From NCBI GenBank assembly GCA_017446745.1, contig JAFSQF010000073.1, positions 1 through 64,000 on the forward strand: a stretch of 64,000 nt of DNA, in the 5' to 3' direction. Made by a program: the position numbers and the translations under genes. Shown one piece after another: positions 54,639 to 63,251 of this stretch. Source of the stretch: Bacteroidales bacterium. GTDB lineage: Bacteria > Bacteroidota > Bacteroidia > Bacteroidales > P3. The notes below the pieces were generated by a model. It saw nothing but the letters and a program-made list of their open reading frames with translations, made no database searches and was not told the DNA's origin. The stretch's first letter is position 1. The number at the start of each line of letters is the position of its first letter.

Positions 54639-57418
54639 CCGTCAGCCTAAAAAAAACGCCTTTTTTCTGCCTCCTACTCATCCTGCCGCTACTGACGATG
54701 GCTCAGGAAGAGCGGGATGAACAATACTACGCCGACCTATACGGCAAGCTCTACAAGAACTACTCGAAGGACCCCAACGACGTGGAGAACATGCTCCTCA
54801 TGGCCGAGTTCTATGCCGACACCTTAAATCCCCAACGCAACGACGCCGCGGCCATGAAACTTATCTGCGCCGCCGAGAAGAAATACATTGCCATGGTGGA
54901 GGACCGCGACCAAACCAAGGCCGTCAGGAAGCTCATAAAGAAGAAAATCACCGTGGTGCTGGTCAGACAAACCAAACAGCGCATAATAAGGCAGTCGAGG
55001 GCCGTCATCAGCTCCGACATGCCATTATCCGACAAGGAGGTGGACAACTACGCTGAAGCCTTCCGCGACGACCCCTTCGTGCAACGCAGCATAGAGCACC
55101 GTCGCATAGCACAGAAATTCCGACAGGCAAAAGAAGAGAACACGTTGGCATCCTACAGCAGCTTCATGGCATCCTATGAAGCCACCAACGAAGGCGAAGA
55201 GGCCCTGCGCCTCATGCGCTCGCTGGCCACCAGCTTGGTAGCCACAGCCAAAAGCGAAAACCAGGTGGACAGCATCCTCAGCGGATACCTCAGCATTCCC
55301 TCAATACAAGAAATTGCATTCCACCGCAAAAGCGCACTGGCCTACGACAAACTGTCCAAACAGCCCTCAGCTCAGGCCTACCGCTCATTCCTTGCCAAAT
55401 ACCCCGGCAGCGACGAGTACTCGCTTGTGCTGTCCAAACTGGAGAACATCTCCAACGAAGAGTTCACCCACCTCACCACAGCGAGGCAATTCGCCGACTT
55501 CGCACAGAACAACCCCGACAACCCTTTGGCCGACAAAGCCATAGAGACCATCAAAAAAATGATTCGCGAGCAACGCGACATCGATGCCGTGAAAATATAT
55601 CTGTCGGAGTTCCAATTAGACGTCGACTACAACAATATCTACCTTGAATTTTTCAACTGGCACACCGAAGAGGGCAACAAGGCGCCCATAGAGCTTTTTG
55701 CCACTCAGCATCCCGACTTCCCCTTCCGTATGGCCCTGCAAGACGCCCTGGCAGCAGCCCAGCGATACGATTCCATCGACATATCGCATCCCTTCGAGGA
55801 AAAAGACTTCAAACAATGGTCGTCAAAAATCTACCACCTCACAGGCAAGAAGCAGTCGTTCGTGGCCCTGCAGCGTACCCTGCAGCAATTCATAGCCAAA
55901 CATGAATGGGCTAAGGCCCTGGCACGTATCGACTTCTTCGAGCTTAGCTTCGACGAATACTGCGTGGAACAAGTAGCCGAGCTTCGCGCCCTGCTCCAAG
56001 CCCCAGCACACCCCTCGCTCGCCGCCACCCCGATAGTGCGCCCGGTCTACGACTTCATGCACCCCGTAATGCTCGACGACAACAACATCCTTTACAACCG
56101 TATAGTGAACGGCCACAACGAGATACACTGTGCCTACAAGACCAAATCGAAAAGAGGATTTATATGGCGAGGCACAGGGCCCATCGCGTTCACCAATTTC
56201 GTCAACAACGGCATCCAGCTTTTTAATCTCTTCGACAACAACAAAAAAATGCTATGCGGTTACCGCGGCAATATTCTCATAGCCCAACTTTCGGAGCAGG
56301 GCTGGACCGTGACGGAGACCCTCCCCGCTCCCGTCAACAGTCAACATACCGACTTTGACGCTTTCATGCTCCCCGACGGCAGCGGCATCCTCTTCGCCTC
56401 CGACCGTCCCGGGGGCCACAACCTACAGCCCTCGCATTCCTACTTCCACGGCGACTCTGCCCTGGCCTCCGACATCTGGTACGCACCACGGACCGACAAG
56501 GGCTGGGGGAACCCCATCAACCTCGGGCCCGCCATCAACACACCTTATATGGAATGCAGCCCCATCATCACCGACGACCTTAAGACCATATATTTCATCA
56601 CCGATGCCAGCGGTCTTGGGTTTGGCGACATCTACTATGCCACCCGCGACGACATCAGCGACTGGACACACTGGTCCAAACCCGTCAACTGCGGCAAGGA
56701 AATCAACACAGGCCACAACGAGAGCTCCGTATCGTTCAGCAACAACGGCAACAGCCTCCTCTACTGCAGCAACAGTGCAGGAAACGACGGCTGCTACACA
56801 GCGCCAACACCTCACACTTTCAACAGCGACCGTAGGCAGACAAGAATCTACGCCGAGAGCACCGGGATGCTGATAAGCATCATCGACGTGAGCACACAAA
56901 AAACGCTCTACGACAAGCAACCCATCGAAGCCAATTCTTCGTGGATCAACACGTTCTACTCAAACAAGAGCTACCTGCTCTTTGCCGAAAGCGACAATTC
57001 CTACATACCTGGTATTGTTTTCATTCCATCAAGAAGCAAAATCATCATACCCAAAGCCTACACTGCCGACACGCTCCTGTCCATGTCGAGGCGCGGCGCC
57101 AGCCTGCCAATGCATGCCCTACTGTTCGAGAACAACCGCCCGGCCCTCCTCAGCATATCGGCCACAGAGATCGAGCATCTGGCTGACTTTTTGAAGAAAA
57201 ACCCCTCGCTGTCGGTAGAAATCATAGTCCACATAGAAGGTAACGACGACACTTTCTGCTACAACCTCTCCAACGACCGCGGCAACGAAATCAAGAGGCA
57301 ACTGACATTGCACGGCATAGAAGCTGACCGCATCATAGTGTCGCCTTATGGCAACAGCATCACCAAACGCGGCTTGGCCAAGACCTCCACAGCTCTTCTT
57401 TTCACCGCCAAACGCTGA
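54635..57418 (+). CDS. PorE-like envelope protein (helical repeats, PD40 propeller, OmpA-like end)
   Basis: The 927-residue protein has a signal peptide (ending LTMAQ), a long helical repeat region (to about 470), then WD40-like PD40 units (DFDAFMLPDGSGILFASDRPGG near 572, ECSPIITDDLKTIYFITDASGLGFGDIYYAT near 640, ESSVSFSNNGNSLLYCS). A short carboxypeptidase-regulatory-like strand set follows (ESTGMLISIIDVSTQKTLYDKQPI) and a divergent OmpA-like C-terminus (about 828-925; NLSNDRGNEIKRQLTLHGIEADRIIVSPYGN). This order matches PorE, the periplasmic T9SS component that contacts peptidoglycan. It is longer than PorE, and the OmpA part is degenerate, so it may be a paralogue. Confidence 0.75.
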   Translation: MTVSLKKTPFFCLLLILPLLTMAQEERDEQYYADLYGKLYKNYSKDPNDVENMLLMAEFYADTLNPQRNDAAAMKLICAAEKKYIAMVEDRDQTKAVRKLIKKKITVVLVRQTKQRIIRQSRAVISSDMPLSDKEVDNYAEAFRDDPFVQRSIEHRRIAQKFRQAKEENTLASYSSFMASYEATNEGEEALRLMRSLATSLVATAKSENQVDSILSGYLSIPSIQEIAFHRKSALAYDKLSKQPSAQAYRSFLAKYPGSDEYSLVLSKLENISNEEFTHLTTARQFADFAQNNPDNPLADKAIETIKKMIREQRDIDAVKIYLSEFQLDVDYNNIYLEFFNWHTEEGNKAPIELFATQHPDFPFRMALQDALAAAQRYDSIDISHPFEEKDFKQWSSKIYHLTGKKQSFVALQRTLQQFIAKHEWAKALARIDFFELSFDEYCVEQVAELRALLQAPAHPSLAATPIVRPVYDFMHPVMLDDNNILYNRIVNGHNEIHCAYKTKSKRGFIWRGTGPIAFTNFVNNGIQLFNLFDNNKKMLCGYRGNILIAQLSEQGWTVTETLPAPVNSQHTDFDAFMLPDGSGILFASDRPGGHNLQPSHSYFHGDSALASDIWYAPRTDKGWGNPINLGPAINTPYMECSPIITDDLKTIYFITDASGLGFGDIYYATRDDISDWTHWSKPVNCGKEINTGHNESSVSFSNNGNSLLYCSNSAGNDGCYTAPTPHTFNSDRRQTRIYAESTGMLISIIDVSTQKTLYDKQPIEANSSWINTFYSNKSYLLFAESDNSYIPGIVFIPSRSKIIIPKAYTADTLLSMSRRGASLPMHALLFENNRPALLSISATEIEHLADFLKKNPSLSVEIIVHIEGNDDTFCYNLSNDRGNEIKRQLTLHGIEADRIIVSPYGNSITKRGLAKTSTALLFTAKR

Positions 57419-57490
57419 GCCAACAACTTATTAACAATCATTTGCGGATTTCTTTTTCTCCCCATACATACTAAAGAGCGAAAAACGACG

Positions 57491-57498
57491 TATTTTTG
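57491..57498 (+). promoter_or_regulatory. -7 box of the alpha/beta hydrolase gene
   Basis: TATTTTTG fits TAnnTTTG and lies 24 bp before the chosen ATG. It overlaps the TTG of a longer reading frame, which argues against that earlier start. Confidence 0.5.
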
Positions 57499-57522
57499 CA
57501 CACAAATAAACGACCATTACAG

Positions 57523-58335
57523 ATGGAGAAACATAAGACTATTATGTTTGAAAACCGTGAGTTACATTATCGCGACGAGGGTCGCGGTAACGCTTGCACT
57601 ATCGTGCTGCTTCACGGATTTCTGCAGACCCTAAATGTCTGGAGCTCGCTGACGCTCTCCTACATGCGAACCATGCGTGTCATCACTATCGACCTTCCCG
57701 GGCATGGCTATAGTGCCACATGGTCGGAGGTCCACACCATGGACTTCATGGCGCGCGCCGTGAAAGCCGTCCTTGACCACGCCGGGGTGGAGCGCTGCGT
57801 TATGGCAGGCCATTCTATGGGCGGTTACGTGGCCCTTGCTTTCGCCGAACAGTACCCCTACATGCTGCGCGGGCTTGCCCTTCTCCATTCCCACGCCATG
57901 CCCGACGACGCCGACAAACGTCAGTACCGCGACGAGCTGTGTCACCAAATCCACCACAACCGTGCCGGATTTATTGTCGAGTTCATCACAAACCTCTTCG
58001 ACGAGAGCAAACGGCAAGCCCTGGCACAGGACATCAAAGAGCTTCGCGACAATTGCCTTGAGAACCAAGAAGAGGGAATCATCGCGGCACAGCGGGGCAT
58101 GAAAGTGCGCACCTCGCGTATCCGAACACTTCAGGCTCTCAATGTGCCCATACTTTTCTTCTACGGCAAGAACGACCCGCGACTGCCCTACGAGCTGGGG
58201 CTCTCACAAGCCACCGTGCCACACCGTTCGGAAGTGGTGCTTCTCGACAACGTGGCGCACATGTGTTTCATGGAGGACCGCGAGTACGTCCGGCGACGCC
58301 TTGCCGACTTCGTTGCCCAATGCTTTTCCATCTAA
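57523..58335 (+). CDS. Alpha/beta hydrolase
   Basis: The 270-residue protein has the alpha/beta hydrolase fold: the oxyanion region LLHGFLQTLNVWSS, nucleophile elbow AGHSMGGYVAL with the catalytic Ser, and a late His in NVAHMCFMED. No signal peptide is present. Substrate is unknown; the closest style is small carboxylesterase/MhpC-type enzymes. The ATG at 57523 is chosen because a promoter box overlaps the upstream TTG. Confidence 0.88.
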   Translation: MEKHKTIMFENRELHYRDEGRGNACTIVLLHGFLQTLNVWSSLTLSYMRTMRVITIDLPGHGYSATWSEVHTMDFMARAVKAVLDHAGVERCVMAGHSMGGYVALAFAEQYPYMLRGLALLHSHAMPDDADKRQYRDELCHQIHHNRAGFIVEFITNLFDESKRQALAQDIKELRDNCLENQEEGIIAAQRGMKVRTSRIRTLQALNVPILFFYGKNDPRLPYELGLSQATVPHRSEVVLLDNVAHMCFMEDREYVRRRLADFVAQCFSI

Positions 58336-58415
58336 ATCGCCACGCATCATTAAGTTCCTTAAACATAATTCACAATCAGATTGTTATATATTTTGGTTAT
58401 TTTTTTATAAAAAAG

Positions 58416-58447
58416 TTTCATCGTATTGGGAAAATGTAGTACATTTG
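58416..58447 (+). promoter_or_regulatory. Promoter of gdhA
   Basis: TACATTTG (58440-58447) is an exact -7 consensus. TTTC (58416-58419), one mismatch from TTTG, precedes it by 20 bp. Confidence 0.55.
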
Positions 58448-58493
58448 TAGTCTCAAAACAAAACTAAATATTTAAACTAAATCATTAGATATC

Positions 58494-59837
58494 ATGAAAG
58501 TAAACGAAATTATGGCTAACCTGGAAGCCAAACATCCGGGCGAAAATGAGTACTTGCAGGCCGTTCGTGAGGTTCTGGAGACCATCGAGGAAGAATACAA
58601 CAAGCACCCCGAATTCGAGGCTGCCAAGATCGTCGAGCGCATTGTTGAGCCCGACCGCATCTTCACCTTCCGCGTGACCTGGGTGAACGACAAGGGAGAA
58701 GTCTGCACCAACCTGGGCTACCGCGTCCAGTTCAATGCCGCCCTCGGTGCCTACAAAGGCGGTCTGCGCTTCCACAAAGCCGTGAACGTTTCCATGCTGA
58801 AGTTCTTGGGCTTCGAGCAGATATTCAAGAACAGCCTCACCAACCTGCCCCTCGGCGGTGGTAAGGGTGGTTCGGACTTCGACCCCGTTGGAAAGAGCGA
58901 CGCTGAGATCATGCGTTTCTGCCAGGCCTTCATGTATGAGCTGTGGCGCAACATCGGTCCCGATCAGGACAGCCCCGCTGGTGACGTAGGCGTTGGCGGC
59001 CGCGAGATTGGCTACCTATATGGAGCTTACAAGAAACTGGCCCGCGAGCACAGCACCGGTGCCCTTACCGGCAAGAGCTATGGCTGGGGTGGTTCCCTGA
59101 TCCGTCCTGAGGCCACTGGCTTCGGCGCCATCTACTATGTGGAGCGCATGGTGAAAGAGAAAGGCGACACCCTCGCCGGCAAACGCATTGCCCTCTCCGG
59201 CTTTGGTAACGTTGCTTGGGGTGCTGCCACCAAGGCTACCGAACTCGGTGCCAAGGTCGTCGCCATCAGCGGCCCCGACGGTGTCTGCGAAATCGCGAAC
59301 GGCATCACCAAAGAGATGATCGACTATATGCTCGAAATGCGCGCCTCGAACCGCAACAAGGTTCAGGACATGGCCGACAAATTCCCCGGCCAGGCCAAGT
59401 TCACCGCCGGCAAGAAGGCTTGGATTGTGAAGTGCGACATCGCTATGCCTTGCGCATTCCAGAACGAGCTTGCCGAAGAAGATGCCAAGATGCTCCTCGC
59501 CAACGGCGTGAAGTATGTTGCTGAGGTCTCCAACATGGGCTGCCAGCCTGCCGCTATCGCCGCCATCCAGGCCGCCAAGGTTCCCTTCGGCCCCGGTAAG
59601 GCTGTCAACGCCGGTGGTGTTGCCACCTCTGGCCTCGAGATCTGCCAGAATGCTGGCCACATCAACTGGACCGCTGAGGAAGTTGACGTGAAGCTGCACA
59701 AGATTATGAACGATATCTACGACATGTGCGTGGAGCACGGTCGCGAGGCTGATGGCCACATCAACTACGTGAAGGGCGCCAACATCGCCGGTTTCATGCG
59801 CGTTGCCAAGGCTATGCTTGCCCAGGGTATCATCTAA
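58494..59837 (+). CDS. gdhA: NADP-type glutamate dehydrogenase
   Basis: The enzyme interconverts 2-oxoglutarate plus ammonia and glutamate. The 447-residue hexameric type is shown by GAYKGGLRFHKAVN, the catalytic NLPLGGGKGGSDFDP, SPAGDVGVGGREIGYLYG and the Rossmann ALSGFGNVAWGAA. Codon use (many C-ending codons) suggests high expression. It stands alone with a promoter and a terminator. With glnA at 16 kb it covers ammonia assimilation. Confidence 0.97.
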   Translation: MKVNEIMANLEAKHPGENEYLQAVREVLETIEEEYNKHPEFEAAKIVERIVEPDRIFTFRVTWVNDKGEVCTNLGYRVQFNAALGAYKGGLRFHKAVNVSMLKFLGFEQIFKNSLTNLPLGGGKGGSDFDPVGKSDAEIMRFCQAFMYELWRNIGPDQDSPAGDVGVGGREIGYLYGAYKKLAREHSTGALTGKSYGWGGSLIRPEATGFGAIYYVERMVKEKGDTLAGKRIALSGFGNVAWGAATKATELGAKVVAISGPDGVCEIANGITKEMIDYMLEMRASNRNKVQDMADKFPGQAKFTAGKKAWIVKCDIAMPCAFQNELAEEDAKMLLANGVKYVAEVSNMGCQPAAIAAIQAAKVPFGPGKAVNAGGVATSGLEICQNAGHINWTAEEVDVKLHKIMNDIYDMCVEHGREADGHINYVKGANIAGFMRVAKAMLAQGII

Positions 59838-59874
59838 TCCCATACAGAAGCAAAACGTTCAATCAACGTAGCAT

Positions 59875-59906
59875 AAAAGCCGCTCCACCTGTCTGGAGCG
59901 GCTTTT
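59875..59906 (+). terminator. Intrinsic terminator of gdhA
   Basis: AAAAGCCGCTCCA and TGGAGCGGCTTTT form a 13-bp perfect stem around a 6-base loop. The A/T ends make it work in both directions. Confidence 0.9.
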
Positions 59907-59956
59907 AATATATAGTTGTTAATTATTTATATTTCTATCTGTTTGTCTGCAATTTA

Positions 59957-60102
59957 ATTCGCGTTAATTCAAAGACAGAATAATATTCGTGTTAATTCGT
60001 AGAAAGAATAATATTCGCGTTAATTCGAAGACAAAATAATATTCGTGTTAATTCGTGTTAATTCGTAGACAAAACAATATTCGTGTTAATTCGTAGACAA
60101 AA
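59957..60102 (+). repeat. 28-bp tandem repeat ending at the aroQ start codon
   Basis: Units start at 59957, 59985, 60013, 60041 (38 bp, with an internal 10-bp duplication) and 60079. Each begins ATTCGYGTTAATTC and ends with an A-rich AGACAAAAYAAT block. In the last unit the final YAAT is replaced by the ATG of aroQ at 60103. Related units lie on the other strand at 8034-8113. Confidence 0.9.
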
Positions 60103-60522
60103 ATGCATATCGCAATCATCAACGGGCCCAATCTGAACCTTACAGGCATCAGAGAGCCAGAGACCTATGGTAAGGAATCTTTCGACGACTACATCCCCCA
60201 ACTACGCAAAGAGTTCCCAGAGATTGAAATTTCGTATTTCCAAAGCAATGTAGAAGGCGAGATAATCAACCGTATACAAGAGGTTGGTTTTTCCGCCGAA
60301 GGAATAATCATCAATGCCGGCGGGTACAGTCATACAAGCGTGGCCATCCACGACGCCCTTGCCGCAGTCCCGGCGCCGACCATAGAGGTACATCTCAGCA
60401 ACATCTTCGCCCGCGAAGAGTACCGCCACCATTCCCGCATCTCATCAGCTTGCCGTGGCATCATCGCCGGCCTTGGCCTTGATGGCTACCGCCTCGCCAT
60501 CATAAACCTGACAGAGAAATAA
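60103..60522 (+). CDS. aroQ: 3-Dehydroquinate dehydratase, type II
   Basis: AroQ dehydrates 3-dehydroquinate in the shikimate pathway. The 139-residue protein has NGPNLNLTGIREPETYG with the catalytic Tyr, YFQSNVEGEIINRI, INAGGYSHTSVAIHDAL, EVHLSNIFAREEYRHHS and GIIAGLGLDGY, all diagnostic. Its leader is made entirely of the 28-bp repeat, so the repeat supplies the ribosome-binding region. Confidence 0.97.
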   Translation: MHIAIINGPNLNLTGIREPETYGKESFDDYIPQLRKEFPEIEISYFQSNVEGEIINRIQEVGFSAEGIIINAGGYSHTSVAIHDALAAVPAPTIEVHLSNIFAREEYRHHSRISSACRGIIAGLGLDGYRLAIINLTEK

Positions 60523-60824
60523 ACGTACAGCATCATGCACCTCATTATTTCTTCGGCTTTGTATGTATGGCGAAGGTGTCTCTAAGCGTGATGTGAGGCC
60601 GAGAAAGAGCTGGGAAAGAGGCTCAAAGCGGAGCAAAACCAGCCATTGAGAGCCTGCAAAGGTTTTACGTACATTTCAAAGGCGGGCTAAGACATCCAAA
60701 ACGACCTCAGGTCTTCATTAAATAATACATCTCACGAATTGATTTTTTTTGTATCTTTGCACGATGCACTCATCGTTCAACAACAAAGGAAAACGATGAG
60801 TTTTAATATATTGCAAATCTATTA
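60523..60824 (+). other. Intergenic stretch before the TPR gene
   Basis: No gene is supported. An antisense ORF (60445-60636) has no motif. A TATCTTTG box at 60752-60759 fits the -7 consensus and is the likely promoter of the TPR gene, with a leader of about 60 nt. Confidence 0.45.
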
Positions 60825-62234
60825 ATGAAAGAAGACCGTTTCAAAAACTATGAAGACGAAGTGCGACAGCTGGTGCTCGACTTTGAAAGTATGCAACGAA
60901 GAGGCGACAGCCACTACTTCGACGTTGAGGAGATGGAGACCATCATCGACTTCTATCTTGAGACCGCCGACGGCGACGGTCTGGAGCGCTCGGTACGCTA
61001 CGGTGAAGGCCTATTCCCTCAAAGCAACGAGATAAAGTTGCGCCGTGTGCACCTGCTTTGCTTCAAGGAACGCTACCAAGAGGCCTATGCCCTATTGAAA
61101 CAACTGGAGCAGATAGAGCCCGACGACACCGACGTGCTGTACGCACTGGGCGTGGTACACAGTGCCTTGCAGCATCCCCGCAAGGCCATACAATACTACC
61201 ACAAAGCCGCCGAGGACGGATATGAGCTGGGAATCATCTATAGCAACATTGCCGACGAATACGTGAAGATGGAGCAGCTGACGGAAGCCCGAAACTATTT
61301 CCGCAAAGCCATACGCGTCAACCCCGATGACGAACACTCGCTATACGAGCTGGCCAATTGCTATGAAGACGAAGGGCTCACCGACAAATGGATACATTTC
61401 TTCTCGCGCTTCGTGCAGGAACACCCATACTCCAAGATAGGCTGGTTCTGTTTGGGCGAAGGATATGTAGTGGCGCAGCAATACGAAAAAGCTATCGACG
61501 CCTATCAGTACGCACTTACGGTGGACGACACCTACAGCTACGCCTACATGCAGCTCTCGGCAAGCCAATGCGCCTTGGGGCGTTACCAGGATGCCATAGC
61601 CACGCTCCACGATTCCATAAAGCATACCGAGGACAAGGCATACGTCTACTTTCGCATAGCCGACATATTCAAAATCAACAACAACCTCACCACGGCCAAC
61701 ATCTACTACCGCAAGGCCTTGCAGGAGGACCCCTACTATGCCGAGGCCTGGCATGCCCTGTCGCTGAGCTACAGCATGTCGCAGGACTACTCGTCGGCCA
61801 TCGATGCAGCAAAAAAAGCCATCAAGATTGACCCCGAATCATCGATTTTCCTCACCACGCTGGCACTTCTCTATGCCGACAGCGGAGACCCCGACAATGC
61901 CGAACGCATCTTCGAATGCGCCATACCATACTACAGCGACTTCGAGCCCGGATGGATAGCCTATGCCGACTTCCTCATCACACAACAGCGCTACGACGAT
62001 GCCGCCGAGGCACTCACCAAAGCACTCTACGACTGCGAAACGACCATAGAGATCAACAAACGCCTGGCACTGTGCTACTACTGCACGGGACGGCGAAACA
62101 TGCTCTACAATGTTGTCCGCGCATGCCTTATGGATGGCCCCAACGGAGAGGAGGAACTGCTGGACTTTTGCCCATGGCTGCGTAACGACAGCCAGGTCAT
62201 GGATATCATAGTGTCGTGGAGGAGGGACAAATGA
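60825..62234 (+). CDS. Tetratricopeptide repeat protein
   Basis: The 469-residue protein is built almost wholly of TPR units (DVLYALGVVHSALQHPRKAIQYYHKAAEDG, GIIYSNIADEYVKMEQLTEARNYFRKAIRVNPDD, AEAWHALSLSYSMSQDYSSAIDAAKKAIKIDPE). No signal peptide is visible, so it is probably cytoplasmic and acts as a protein-binding scaffold. The first 60 residues are acidic and helical. The partner is unknown. Confidence 0.9.
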   Translation: MKEDRFKNYEDEVRQLVLDFESMQRRGDSHYFDVEEMETIIDFYLETADGDGLERSVRYGEGLFPQSNEIKLRRVHLLCFKERYQEAYALLKQLEQIEPDDTDVLYALGVVHSALQHPRKAIQYYHKAAEDGYELGIIYSNIADEYVKMEQLTEARNYFRKAIRVNPDDEHSLYELANCYEDEGLTDKWIHFFSRFVQEHPYSKIGWFCLGEGYVVAQQYEKAIDAYQYALTVDDTYSYAYMQLSASQCALGRYQDAIATLHDSIKHTEDKAYVYFRIADIFKINNNLTTANIYYRKALQEDPYYAEAWHALSLSYSMSQDYSSAIDAAKKAIKIDPESSIFLTTLALLYADSGDPDNAERIFECAIPYYSDFEPGWIAYADFLITQQRYDDAAEALTKALYDCETTIEINKRLALCYYCTGRRNMLYNVVRACLMDGPNGEEELLDFCPWLRNDSQVMDIIVSWRRDK

Positions 62235-62322
62235 CGAGGGAGAATTGCCTAATCATTCATCTATTTATCTGTTAATCTATCATTTATTATCTGTTTATCT
62301 TTTATCTGAATATACCACATAA

Positions 62323-63090
62323 ATGAAAAAGTTCATTCTTCTCGTTGTTCTTATAGCCTTCGGCACTGCATCTAAAGCCCAAACAGCCGAATCGGGCTAT
62401 CTCTCGGCCCAAGAGGTGGAGAGCGAAATCACCACAGCCGACTCGCACTATCATGGCTGGGTGGCGAAAGTGGTTCAATGGTATGGCCACAACGTCAACT
62501 ACACTGCCGTAGGGGCACTTATGACATTGGAAAGCAGTTTCATACCTTTCCCCTCGGAGATAGTGATTCCTCCTGCCGTCATGGTTGCCGCCGACCCCGA
62601 CACGCCCAACGACATGAAGGTATGGCTCATAGTCCTTATCGGCACCCTCGGAGCCCTGCTGGGAGCCTATATCAATTATTTCCTGTCGCGTTGGCTTGGC
62701 CGTCCGATAATCTACAAGTTCGTGGATAGCAAGATAGGGCATGCGCTAAGCCTTTCAGGCGAGAAAATGGAGAGGGCAGAGAGATACTTTAACGACCACG
62801 GAGTGGTAAGCACCCTTGTGGGACGCCTGATTCCCGTCATCCGACAGCTTATCTCCATACCCGCCGGACTTTCCAAGATGAACATAGGCGTTTTCTCGTT
62901 CTATACCTTCCTCGGGGCAGGCATCTGGAACTGCATCCTCGCGCTGCTTGGTTTCCTCGCTGTCAAGGCCGGAGGCATGGACTTTATATACAAATACAGC
63001 GGCATGCTTTCCAAGGTGATTATCGTCATCTTCGTGGCAGCCTGCGTAGTCCTCATTGTCCGAGCCATAATAAAGAAAAAGAGGAGATAG
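62323..63090 (+). CDS. DedA family membrane protein
   Basis: The 255-residue protein has the DedA/SNARE-associated domain: ESSFIPFPSEIVIPPAVM, LGAYINYFLSRWLGRPII and the conserved GRLIPVIRQLISIPAGLSKM amphipathic segment. DedA proteins are lipid flippases or membrane-homeostasis factors. An extra N-terminal hydrophobic segment ending SKAQ looks like a signal peptide, which is uncommon in the family. A 48-residue ORF follows after 1 bp. Confidence 0.92.
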   Translation: MKKFILLVVLIAFGTASKAQTAESGYLSAQEVESEITTADSHYHGWVAKVVQWYGHNVNYTAVGALMTLESSFIPFPSEIVIPPAVMVAADPDTPNDMKVWLIVLIGTLGALLGAYINYFLSRWLGRPIIYKFVDSKIGHALSLSGEKMERAERYFNDHGVVSTLVGRLIPVIRQLISIPAGLSKMNIGVFSFYTFLGAGIWNCILALLGFLAVKAGGMDFIYKYSGMLSKVIIVIFVAACVVLIVRAIIKKKRR

Positions 63091-63091
63091 A

Positions 63092-63238
63092 ATGTCGGAA
63101 GAAATCGAATGGAAACGCCTATTGCTCCGCAAGGACCGTCCGTTGCCCAAGCCTGGTTGCAGCTGGGCTTTCTATCTATTCCTCATCCTCTTAATAGTGT
63201 ATCTCATAATATCATACATTAAATTTAAAACGTCATAA
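63092..63238 (+). CDS. Small single-pass membrane protein (48 residues)
   Basis: The ORF starts 1 bp after the dedA stop codon and has a strong GAGGAG ribosome-binding site inside the end of dedA. The product has a charged N-terminus (SEEIEWKRLLLRKDRPLPKPG) and one transmembrane helix (FYLFLILLIVYLIISYI) with a Lys-rich tail. Tight placement between dedA and sufS and the strong ribosome-binding site support it as real. No family is recognised. Confidence 0.7.
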   Translation: MSEEIEWKRLLLRKDRPLPKPGCSWAFYLFLILLIVYLIISYIKFKTS

Positions 63239-63251
63239 TTATCACCTTTAA

